DNA of 15,818 bases, from the NCBI GenBank assembly GCA_946803715.1, contig CAMPET010000283.1, positions 32,956 to 48,773 on the forward strand, in the 5' to 3' direction. Every line of letters starts with the position of its first letter. Within the stretch, counting starts at the first letter, position 1. The position numbers and the translations under genes are program-made. Positions 9,073 to 15,818 of the stretch are shown piece by piece. The DNA is from Beroe ovata. Lineage: Eukaryota > Ctenophora > Nuda > Beroida > Beroidae. The notes under the pieces were generated by a model. It was given only the letters and a program-made list of their open reading frames with translations. It did no database searches and was not told where the DNA came from.

Positions 9073-9575
9073 CACGACCGCACAATCACCAATGATGTGA
9101 CCGCTCCATTTCTTATTAGACCAGCTTTCAGCTAGGCAGCAAATGACATTGTCTCAAGGGTTTCATGTCCTGATGTTCCAATTCCATGATGAAATTGGTT
9201 GATGCCTGGGGTATTATTGAGACCTTTCAGTTGGGAATGCTTTGGTTGTTGAGAGCTCAGTCCGGCCAAAGTTGAGATTGACACAGAGACAAAATATCTC
9301 ACAGATGAAATTCCTCCTTGTGGAGGTCCTACCTGTATTTCCATGAACGGAATGAACACCTATTATATTCATTGATACTTTTAAACTCGTTCTCATCTGA
9401 TTACGATTACACCCAAAGACTTTCTTGTCCCTTCACTATTGCGGATTATGAGTTACATCATTTGTTTACGTTAAGCCACTTTTGGTTTGATTATTGACGA
9501 TCTATTTATTTGTTTGTATTGTAAGCCACTTCAGGTGCCACTTTCATTGAATAAACGAGATTAAGATTGGGATTG
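9073..9575 (+). other. RERE: RERE 3' untranslated region
   Basis: This is non-coding sequence between the TAA and the poly(A) signal, AT-rich toward its end. It holds a direct repeat taagccactt (9473 and 9522) and a short AU-rich patch (tatttattt near 9511) that could affect mRNA stability. The exact cleavage site is inferred to lie 10-30 bases after 9555. Confidence 0.65.
9550..9555 (+). terminator. Poly(A) signal AATAAA
   Basis: A canonical AATAAA lies 478 bases after the RERE stop codon, followed by GT-containing sequence. It is the best placed polyadenylation signal for gene 1. Confidence 0.75.
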
Positions 9576-9912
9576 AATGTGCTTTATAAGACGATATAAT
9601 GGACACACCGCCATAACCTAATTGTTCAGTGTTCATCTAGTGAATTTTTGTCTAGGGTTCAATTTTGAACTTGAAATTTGCATTATATAAAGCGTTATTT
9701 TTTATGAGTATAGTAGCATTAGCACTAGCAGGTGAAGACAGCATTTACTCGATATACATTGATTGAATGCTGTATTCGATTGAATTATGTTTGCTGCGTT
9801 CAGCTGATTGAAAGTATCAGTAGTTTGTCTTATCGGTTCTGAAAAATTATAGGTTATACCTGGTATAATATACCAGTCTCGTCTGTACACTGTAAGTGTA
9901 AGCAGTTAACTG

Positions 9913-10281
9913 TCTGTAACTGTAAGCAAGTCCCTTCGCCTCACTCGTACTGAATTCATCGCCCTAATTTTTTGAAGATTCTTATTTTTGTCTCTTTTTA
10001 GGACATGAATCGACGTATTTTTAGGCGCTGTTTCCGAATCATCCCATGTGATGTAGGGTAAGAATGCTTCCCTGGCGAGCTATGGGCGAAAAACTGTTTT
10101 TGTCACGTGACCAGACATTTAATCGCGTATTAAACCCTCGGGTCAGGGTTATGATAAGGATTTAGGGTTTGGAAGTATCATGTGGGTTTGGGATGGACCA
10201 GGAAACCGAAAAGAAGTCACGTGATAAAATTAGGGCGATGGATTTAGTACGAGCCCCTTTGCCTGGTTGCTTTAAGTTTAG
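9913..10281. mobile_element. Foldback element with inverted arms (MITE-like)
   Basis: The core arms 9944-9971 and 10227-10254 are inverted copies matching at 26 of 28 positions (ctcgtactgaattcatcgcc against its complement). Weaker complementarity extends outward through ttgctt-type sequence to about 9913 and 10281, and inward through a T-rich segment. The interior has palindromic gtcacgtgac and no ORF of note. No target-site duplication was identified, so the ends are approximate and the MITE label is inferred. Confidence 0.6.
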
Positions 10282-10465
10282 GAATGGGTGTTCCTCATCC
10301 TGCGCTGCATCTGGCAATCTGGCATCATCAGCATGACAAGGACTGAAAGTGAAGTTCACAAATCCTGTTATATGCACACATTGCTCCTTTCAGATTCGAT
10401 TACTGAGTAATTTAAGGACAGCACAACGTGTGCACTGATGCAGGATGTTATTGTTATGTTATTGT

Positions 10466-10936
10466 TAAGGACCGGGACTGTTCCCGCGCTGCGTGACCCA
10501 AATACTCCGCGCGCGCTGCGCGTCTCCGTGGTTTGGAGTCCTTTCTACGACTTTTCAGTTCACTGAGTAGAACAGGGGCGCGCAACGTGTGCACAACCGG
10601 GACCCTTGGCCTTGTAGTTGTTTCAATTTCGCGCGCGCCTTCATTGGCTTTCGATTAATGCTTGGCGATGCTAAGCTCTCTGACACAAGCAAGCGTCGCA
10701 GCAGTCAGCGAGGCCAGGTTGATCTTGTCAGATTTTATCTGACCTCTGTTTCTCGCGCGCGCCTTCATCAAAGGCCGAAACAGGCCTTCGACGCGATGTT
10801 TCGGCCTTCAGCTTCGATGAAGGCGCGCTTGCGCGAGACAGGTCAGGTAACATCTGACAAGGTTGATCAGCGTAGCGACGTCGCGTTCGCGTTATCGGCG
10901 CGCAACAGCGGCTTGCGCTTGCGAAACCCGGACCTA
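10466..10936. mobile_element. GC-rich foldback sequence
   Basis: Long imperfect inverted arms, about 10724-10782 and 10797-10861, share cttgtcaga, tgacct, tctcgcg, gcgccttcat and aggccgaaaca. They enclose a loop of about 14 bases. Related accgggac/cccggacc sequence at 10468 and 10926 suggests outer limits. The 124-residue ORF over it has no recognisable domain and is likely fortuitous. Confidence 0.5.
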
Positions 10937-11092
10937 TATTGTATATCGACGTATATATCGTGAACACTTAACAGGCAACCTTCAATATAAAGATGTGGCT
11001 TAAAGGATTTCACCCTACCCTTGCTGGCGGAATTTTATCCCTGGCAAGGGGCGGATTGAAAATCGCGCGCACCGATGGCAGGGTAAAATCCT

Positions 11093-11143
11093 ACAAGGAT
11101 GCGGCGCGGGCGTGCGCCCGTCACGCGACGCGCCGCCCGCGCA
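11093..11143. repeat. GC-rich hairpin
   Basis: The gcggcgcgggcgtgcgcccg stretch is complementary to the later cgcgccgcccgcgc. It lies next to an imperfect inverted pair of aattttatccctgg (11031) and cagggtaaaatcct (11079). Confidence 0.55.
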
Positions 11144-11223
11144 ATTAGAAACAATGGACAGATAATATTTTGTTGTCACGACTAACAATATATAACATCT
11201 TAATTGTCTGGCGATGCAAGACC

Positions 11224-11263
11224 GCTGATGCAAGCCGCAAAAGCTGAAGCGGCTTGCGTCAGC
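11224..11263. repeat. 15-bp stem-loop
   Basis: gctgatgcaagccgc, a 10-base loop, then gcggcttgcgtcagc: a stem with one mismatch that would be G-U in RNA. There is no T tract, and a bacterial-type terminator makes no sense here. Confidence 0.8.
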
Positions 11264-11748
11264 AAAAATAAGCTGACAATAAGCTTGAGAATAACGAAAT
11301 TTTTGACAGGGTCTATCATCGATTGACAACATCTTAACATTGCACTGATATCCTACACTATTAATTAAAAAGATATGAAGAGTTAATTGTTAATGAAAAT
11401 AAAATGAACAATGCAATCCCTACTATACAATAGGAGCTGTTTCTTAGAGGACTGTTTTTTGATTCTCAGAGCAATGTGTGATTGGGCAATCAATTTCTGT
11501 GATAGTGATCTGCATTGGACCCCCTGGATTTGATTCCTTGTTTAACTTGCTCTACAGCAAGGATCTCCTCCACCCTCTTTGCCACTCTGGCCTAACATAA
11601 GTAAATTTTAAATGTCTTGTTATAACAAAATGTTTCCTTATGTTTGTCAACAGGTGCTTACACTGTAGATATTGTATAGGCTAGTCCTTTTTATTTGATT
11701 CCAAATAACGTCATCAATTGCTCCAGCTTTAGAAAGAAATGTGAAGCA

Positions 11749-11841
11749 ATGACCATCTCTAAAGCTAATTTTGATGAGGATGAAGCGGAGTTTCAAAAGC
11801 TGCATGAAACACCATCATGCTTTATTGTAATAGGAAAACCT
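11749..11841 (+). CDS. AK9: AK9 exon 1: N-terminus and first half of P-loop 1
   Basis: It encodes 31 residues, MTISKANFDEDEAEFQ and on to CFIVIGKP, then gtgagt. The frame stays open upstream to 11695 but has no other ATG. Any 5' UTR exon is unresolved. The exon break falls inside the P-loop. Confidence 0.85.
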
Positions 11842-14800
11842 GTGAGTAATGATTTAACTTTCTCAGGGCAATATGCTCAAGTGTTTATGCTATGAAAGGC
11901 TTATTTTACATAAAATTTATCAGAATTTGATCAAATAATTTCAGGGATCTGGGAAGTCATCACTTGCAAAGAATCTTGCACATTACTGGAAGTGTAAATT
12001 GGTCACCCGTAAGTCAAGGAGTTTTGTGATCAAGATCATGTATATGATATAGATAGGCTTTACATTTCTTTGTTTATTTCTTCATATATGCAGCTGAAAC
12101 TGCTATTGAGTGGGCACTGAAACAAGAGTCAGATCTTGGAACTGAAGTTTTGGATAGACTTACGCATGGTCAAGCTATACCAGAGTCATTGACTTTGAAA
12201 ATAATCAGTCAGAGGATTTCAGATCTTGATATAAAACACCATGGTAAATATTTAGCCTGGGATCATAGCAAAATTAGCCTTGACTATCCTCCTCATGATT
12301 TGTACATCTGATCCATGAATTTCCTAGGTTATGTGCTGGATGGTGTACCTGTCCTTGATTCAGAGTTCATGTCAACTGAGGAACAGCTGAGTGTAATAAA
12401 GAACTTTGACTTGACGCCCGAGTTTATCATTAATATCAAGATAAGTGATGAGGATTTGGTAGAAAGGAGGTCAAAGCAGCTCCTTTTCCCACCCACAAAC
12501 ACCCTACACTCTCCTGACAATATAGCGCCAGCCTCCTCCTCACAAGATGAAGAGGGAGAGGAGGAAGGAGAAGAGGAAGAAGAAGAGGAAGAGGAAGGGG
12601 AGGAAGAAAATGTCGATCCTGATGCTATTCCTGAACAGGTGGGTAGATGTGTACATTGTGTGCATCTCACAGTTCACGCATCATGGGTACACATGTACTA
12701 TCCCATTGACACATTTTCAGATATATGAGTTGATTGACTCACAAGTACCTGCTGGTGCTCTTGAAAGCATGATAAGACGTCCTGAAGATGACCCAGAAGC
12801 TGTCAGCAAAGAGATTGAAACCTATTTCAACAATGTCTTGCCAAGTTTAGAGGATTATATTATTGCACATGATAGGCAGAAGGTCATTGAGCTCAATGGC
12901 TTGCTGAGCAAGAAGGACTTGTTGAACACCCTGATGACTAAGCTGTCTACATACTGTGCATACAATGCAATCCAGCCTATTCCGCTGTTTCCAGAAGATG
13001 AAGAGCAAGATCCTGATTTGGAGGCTGATGATCTGTTGAAAATGCTCGTCAAGAAGGTCAGTTGGTTCTGAATCATCACCTGAAATCATTGACTGTATCC
13101 CTGAATGAGACTCGTAGCTGCAGCCCGCATATCCAATTTATCTCAATAACTGTGTCCAGGATACAGTTGGTTCCCGATTCCCTTGGAGAAAATCTCGATG
13201 GGAAGCAAATGACCCGGTGGCCCTACAACAAGGTTCCATCCAACAAGGGAAGTTCCAATACTCAGTCAGCTACCTCGGCAAAGTGTACTGCATGTCGAGC
13301 GAAGAACATCTACAGAAGTTCCTGGAGAATCCTAGACCGTATCTCCTCCCACCCCAACCCCGGATTCCGGCCAAGATATGCATCATTGGACCCCCATCAT
13401 CTGGTGTGTATAATGTTCAGTGTACACTGTACTCTGTACGTAACGCACCGGGTGCGTACAATGTACATTGTACATTTGAAACATGTCCTGTTCAGTTTAA
13501 TCTGAAATGGAACTCAGGGTATGTGAAATGTACGGAATGTAACTCCCTCCGTTCAGGGAAGAGCACATTGTGCAAGGTGCTGTGTGAACACTACGGCTCC
13601 GCTCTACTCGACATGAATGTACTGGCTGCAGATGTCAGGGACACCGAACAACAAAAACACGTGGCACAAGTGAGGGACGACGCCAAGGTCACCTTCCTAA
13701 ACCAGATTCGAGAACAGATCCAGAACGCAGCACAGATCGTCGTGGAAAGTGAGTATATTGAGAATAGATAACTGAGCGAATATCCTACACAGACACCTAA
13801 CTCGGCATGCCACAGGCCGGGCACGGAGGGCGATGATGGCGGCTGATCAGGCGGACGAGGCTGAGACAGAGGAACCGACAGAGGGAGGAGGCGACGAGTC
13901 GGAAGAGAGCAGGATGGTGGAGAAAGCCCTGCAGGAAAAGGAGGAGATCGACAGGGAAAACGATCTCATCAAGAAGTTCAGTTTCACATTCGATGACGAG
14001 GGGCAAATCATTCTACCTGAGGTAGGATCTCGGTCATAGGATCACTGCGTGGATGCATTGATTACACTTCATCCCCATACAACTCTAGTTTAACACGTGA
14101 TATTTCAGATCACAGAAGATCACCCTCTGGTGAAGGAACAAGTTGAAAAAGTGACTGCCGAGGCGCGCAACCACGATGTTGAGATAAGTCCCGAAATGTA
14201 CTGTTCAGTCCTTGAAGAAGCTATCAGGGGTGTGATAACGGGACATCAAACAAAGGGAGAACCTGATTTCGGAGGCTGGATCCTAGATAACTTCCCTCTG
14301 ACTCGAGACCAATGGACCATGATGACAGAGAGGGCTGACAAGCTCCTCACTCCTGACTCCTTCATAATTCTCAATGATCCGGACCCTGAGAGTGGAACTC
14401 TGCTCAGGAGATGGGCTAACGATCAAACACCACCGGTAACGAGAAATGTTAATAAGTGCAGATACTTTGAGTTAAATATGTTAACGATCATTCTAAATTC
14501 AAATTTGATATTTTTTCCTCTGACTGTGTTTTCTGTAGATCACGCTGACACCAGCACAAATCAAAGCTGTGGAAAAGAAGAAGGCTAAGCCGTCTGGAGA
14601 TGCAAAGAGTGGCGACAGTCTGGCGCCACTCGAGGAAGAGGAACAGGAGGTGAGATTAAACCAAGGCATCGTGATCATGATGCGAAACATGGGTATTTTC
14701 GCGATAGTACGGGAACTTTGGGAGTTTGCTAACTTTTGTTTCGCTCTTGTCAGGACACGAAGGATGCTGTTCCGACCTCAGTTGAACAACGTGTACTGTT

Positions 14801-15658
14801 CCGCAAAGCATTTGACCGGGAGAAGCCACAGCTGGAAGCGATCATAAAGCAGAGTGATGTAGAGTTCCTGTCTATCGACTGCAATGTGACAGAGGAGGAT
14901 TTGAAAGCGGATGCTATCCACAAGTTGGACGCCATGTTCCGGTACAAGGCGGTGGAGTACTTCACGTATGAAGAGGAGGACCAGGAAGAAGAGGACGAGG
15001 AGGAAGGAGAGGAAGAGGTGAGTTATCAAATATTCCCGGCCCTTGATATTCCCCCTGACATTCCCCCTGACATTACCCCTGACATTACCCCTGATATCCC
15101 CTCTGATATTCCCCCTGATATTCCCCCTGATATTCCCTCGCTGATCCAGTCTTCCTGCTCCCCAGCTCCAATATCCCCCCGATACTCCCTGATGTCCAGC
15201 TCCACCAGTTGCAGTATCTTACTCTCATCCTATTATACCAGGTGGACAAGCGACATCTAGGGGAGACCAGGCACTACTGTCCAGTTACCCTACTCGAGAA
15301 GAATGTCCTCTGGCCGGGTGATCAGGAAATAGGAGCTCGCTACAGGGAGAAGATCTATCTCTTCAGTAGTCCCGATAACAAGACTAAATTCATGGAGAAT
15401 CCGCATAAATACGCACCTAGCGCGGCCCCACTCTCGGTAAATTCCATGTTTCACGATACAACTCATGTGATAGACTTCAAACAACAGTCTTATCATGACA
15501 CTGAACCAATGAACTTCTTCCAGCCACCTCCAATAAGACTGTGCATACTCGGACCCAAATCATCTGGAAAAACTGAGCAAGGACGAGCTCTGGCACGAAA
15601 ACTTGGACTCTTCCACATCTCATTCCACAAATATCTCGAGGAGATTATCATACCAAAA
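11749..15658 (+). CDS. AK9: Adenylate kinase 9, 5' part of gene (13 exons, continues right)
   Basis: The exons are 11749-11841, 11945-12008, 12094-12243, 12328-12638, 12721-13056, 13160-13403, 13557-13748, 13816-14021, 14109-14435, 14539-14649, 14754-15017, 15242-15436 and 15524-15658. All are GT-AG and phase-consistent, giving 876 residues. AK9 is a long multi-domain nucleoside mono-/diphosphate kinase that moves phosphate from ATP to nucleotides. Three P-loops are visible: GKPGSGKS (residues 29-36), GPPSSGKS (395-402) and GPKSSGKT (841-848). Matches to human AK9 as I recall it include NPRPYLLPP, GKVYCMSSEE, GGWILDN and REKIYLFSS. Acidic linkers separate the domains. The start ATG 11749 is the only Met in the open frame before FDEDE, a motif also near the human N-terminus. 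The LID, the rest of domain 3 and later domains lie off the right edge. Confidence 0.93.
11945..12008 (+). CDS. AK9: AK9 exon 2: second half of P-loop 1
   Basis: A 64-base exon, ataatttcag to gtaagt. It encodes GSGKSSLAKNLAHYWKCKLV, completing the Walker A Lys and Ser and the helix after it. It ends in phase 1. Confidence 0.92.
12094..12243 (+). CDS. AK9: AK9 exon 3: NMP-binding region of domain 1
   Basis: A 150-base exon in phases 1 and 1. It encodes ETAIEWALKQESDLGTEVLD, then HGQAIPESLTLKIISQRI, equivalent to the 'G..IPDEL' NMP-binding segment of adenylate kinases. Confidence 0.9.
12328..12638 (+). CDS. AK9: AK9 exon 4: end of kinase domain 1 and acidic linker
   Basis: It opens GYVLDGVPVLDSEFMS, the position of the adenylate kinase signature DGFPR, but with Val-Leu after the Pro where Arg is normal. 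The strand FIINIKISDEDLVERR follows, then an almost pure Glu tract (12546-12608, residues 176-196). The reverse strand gives a Ser-rich shadow ORF. Confidence 0.92.
12721..13056 (+). CDS. AK9: AK9 exon 5: inter-domain helical region
   Basis: 112 codons, phase 0 at both ends. It encodes RRPEDDPEAVSKEIETYFNN, then VIELNGLLSKKDLLNTLMTK and an acidic end. The motifs RPED and IELNG occur in the same order in human AK9 as I recall it. The donor is gtcagt. Confidence 0.9.
13160..13403 (+). CDS. AK9: AK9 exon 6: YHS-like segment and first half of P-loop 2
   Basis: It encodes SRFPWRKSRWEANDPVALQQ, the conserved YSVSYLGKVYCMSSEEHL, NPRPYLLPPQP and KICIIGPPSSG. The Cys expected before Pro-Val in this YHS-like segment is Asp here. 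It ends in phase 1 inside the P-loop Gly codon. Confidence 0.93.
13404..13556 (+). other. AK9: AK9 intron with no stop, multiple of three, palindrome-rich
   Basis: A 153-base intron within the P-loop 2 Gly codon. In the exon frame it is open. It contains perfect palindromes cagtgtacactg (13418-13429) and gtacaatgtacattgtac (13456-13473), and cgcacc/ggtgcg arms (13444-13456). Confidence 0.8.
13557..13748 (+). CDS. AK9: AK9 exon 7: second half of P-loop 2
   Basis: It begins GKSTLCKVLCEHYGSALLDM and continues with a long charged helix to AAQIVVE. The donor is gtgagt, phase 1. The preceding intron has no in-frame stop. Confidence 0.92.
13816..14021 (+). CDS. AK9: AK9 exon 8: charged insert within domain 2
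   Basis: It follows a 67-base intron, the shortest here. It encodes SRARRAMMAADQADEAE, a Glu-rich stretch, then EKEEIDRENDLIKKFSFTFD. This is the variable acidic insert that also occurs after P-loop 2 in human AK9. Confidence 0.87.
14109..14435 (+). CDS. AK9: AK9 exon 9: NMP-binding part and degenerate signature of domain 2
   Basis: It begins ITEDHPLVKEQVEKV. The signature position is GGWILDNFPLTRDQW (14271-14315), where Asn-Phe-Pro-Leu replaces the canonical Gly-Phe-Pro-Arg. The strand SFIILNDPDPESGTLLRR follows. 109 codons, phase 0. Confidence 0.93.
14539..14649 (+). CDS. AK9: AK9 exon 10: Lys-rich then Glu-rich linker
   Basis: 37 codons between ttctgtag and gtgaga: ITLTPAQIKAVEKKKAKPSG, then an acidic EEEEQE end. 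It is placed by splice phase and by the equivalent linker in the family. Confidence 0.85.
14754..15017 (+). CDS. AK9: AK9 exon 11: helical region before domain 3
   Basis: 88 codons. It encodes FRKAFDREKPQLEAIIKQSD, the conserved Tyr/Phe-containing EYFTYEEED segment and a terminal Glu tract. It ends at gtgagt, phase 0. Confidence 0.9.
15018..15241 (+). other. AK9: AK9 intron with 12-bp minisatellite
   Basis: It runs from gtgagt to ataccag and is 224 bases, so retention would shift the frame. About 40% of it is a tandem repeat (separate entry). Confidence 0.8.
15045..15140. repeat. 12-bp minisatellite, 8 units
   Basis: Eight units of GAYATTCCCCCT with one or two changes each (15045, 15057, 15069 and so on). 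In the upstream exon frame they would read as Asp-Ile-Pro-Pro repeats. Confidence 0.93.
15242..15436 (+). CDS. AK9: AK9 exon 12: YHS-like segment before domain 3
   Basis: It begins VDKRHLGETRHYCPVTLLEK, with the CPV motif intact, then YREKIYLFSSPDNKTKFMEN and APLS before gtaaat. The pattern Cys ... Tyr-x-Glu-Lys-Ile-Tyr ... Phe ... Pro-x-x-Tyr is YHS-like. Confidence 0.92.
15437..15523 (+). other. AK9: AK9 87-base intron with no in-frame stop
   Basis: It runs from TCG|gtaaat to cttcttccag|CCA. Removing it joins APLS to PPPIRLCILGP, as in the family. Unspliced, it adds 29 codons in frame. Confidence 0.8.
15524..15658 (+). CDS. AK9: AK9 exon 13: P-loop 3, start of third kinase domain
   Basis: It encodes PPPIRLCILGPKSSGKTEQG, then LARKLGLFHISFHKYLEEII and PK, ending at gtgagt. 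Walker A Lys and Thr are present. This is the last exon visible; the gene runs off the right edge. Confidence 0.92.
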
Positions 15659-15818
15659 GTGAGTTTTTTGCATGATGGGTACTGCCTCAAGTGTCCGATC
15701 ACGCTGTGTGTGTTATTCTGTACATGTCATGATGACGTTGCCATCACACCCCCGTTCACTATGTGTCATATTGTGTAATCACACACATTACACAACACAC
15801 ACACACACACACACACAC
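15659..15818 (+). other. AK9: Start of AK9 intron 13 with (AC)n repeat
   Basis: The donor is gtgagt. The window ends in an AC run (about 15798-15818) that is the reverse complement of the TG repeats on the left. Confidence 0.85.

Larger units (their letters stand above)
9590..11748. other. Intergenic region with foldback elements
   Basis: This stretch lies between the RERE 3' end and the AK9 ATG. No protein family was recognised in any frame and no tRNA-like B box was seen. The inverted-repeat structures are listed separately. The AK9 promoter and any 5' UTR exon should lie in its right part, but I see no clear TATA box or initiator. Confidence 0.6.

Noticed and set aside
10133-10172. aaccctcgggtcagggtta and ttagggttt as telomere-like repeats
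   Set aside because: Only single imperfect TTAGGG words, with no tandem array.
10466-10936. tRNA-derived SINE
   Set aside because: No A-box/B-box pair (GGTTCGANTCC-like) and no 3' tail were found.
10589-10963. A 124-codon ORF in the GC-rich foldback, with an opposing 79-codon ORF
   Set aside because: Both follow from low stop frequency in GC-rich inverted repeats. No domain and no splice sites were recognised.
11224-11263. Stem-loop as a rho-independent terminator or CRISPR repeat
   Set aside because: The context is eukaryotic, with no T tract and no repeat-spacer array.
12329-12670. Minus-strand Ser-rich ORF
   Set aside because: It is the complement of the AK9 Glu tract.

Overview
The window is nuclear DNA from a eukaryote, most likely a non-vertebrate animal. 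It contains GT-AG introns, most of them 67-571 bases long with one of about 3.4 kb, many TG and CT microsatellites, a canonical poly(A) signal, and two animal-type multi-exon genes on the + strand. No bacterial features are visible. An early-branching or other marine invertebrate, for example a sponge, is possible, but the phylum cannot be fixed from the sequence. One ambiguous base at 2083 suggests a draft assembly.

Layout. Bases 1-1341 are repeat-rich and hold no exon I can recognise; they are probably intron of gene 1. Gene 1 (1342-9072) is the 3' part of an RERE/atrophin-type transcriptional corepressor. Nine exons encode ELM2, SANT and an atypical GATA zinc finger, followed by acidic, SUMO-motif-containing and polyglutamine regions. 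Its start, and the BAH domain expected in this family, lie off the left edge. The 3.4 kb intron at 1414-4864 holds several microsatellites, a roughly 155-bp tandem duplication carrying TATAAAAG, and TGTACA-rich palindromes. A poly(A) signal follows at 9550.

Bases 9590-11748 are intergenic and crowded with foldback structures: one clear element with inverted arms (9913-10281), a GC-rich one (about 10466-10936), and two hairpins (11093-11143 and 11224-11263).

Gene 2 (11749 to beyond the right edge) is the 5' part of adenylate kinase 9. Thirteen exons encode 876 residues: a complete first kinase-like domain, a complete second one, and the P-loop start of the third. Introns split two of the three P-loops. 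Two introns (13404-13556 and 15437-15523) are multiples of three and have no in-frame stop, so their retention would give intact longer proteins.

The two genes have no obvious functional link: one is nuclear chromatin repression, the other nucleotide phosphotransfer. They are head-to-tail neighbours about 2.2 kb apart. I found no undescribed multi-gene system. The points most worth a second look are the possible intron-retention isoforms of the kinase, the palindrome family shared by introns of both genes, and the foldback cluster between them.
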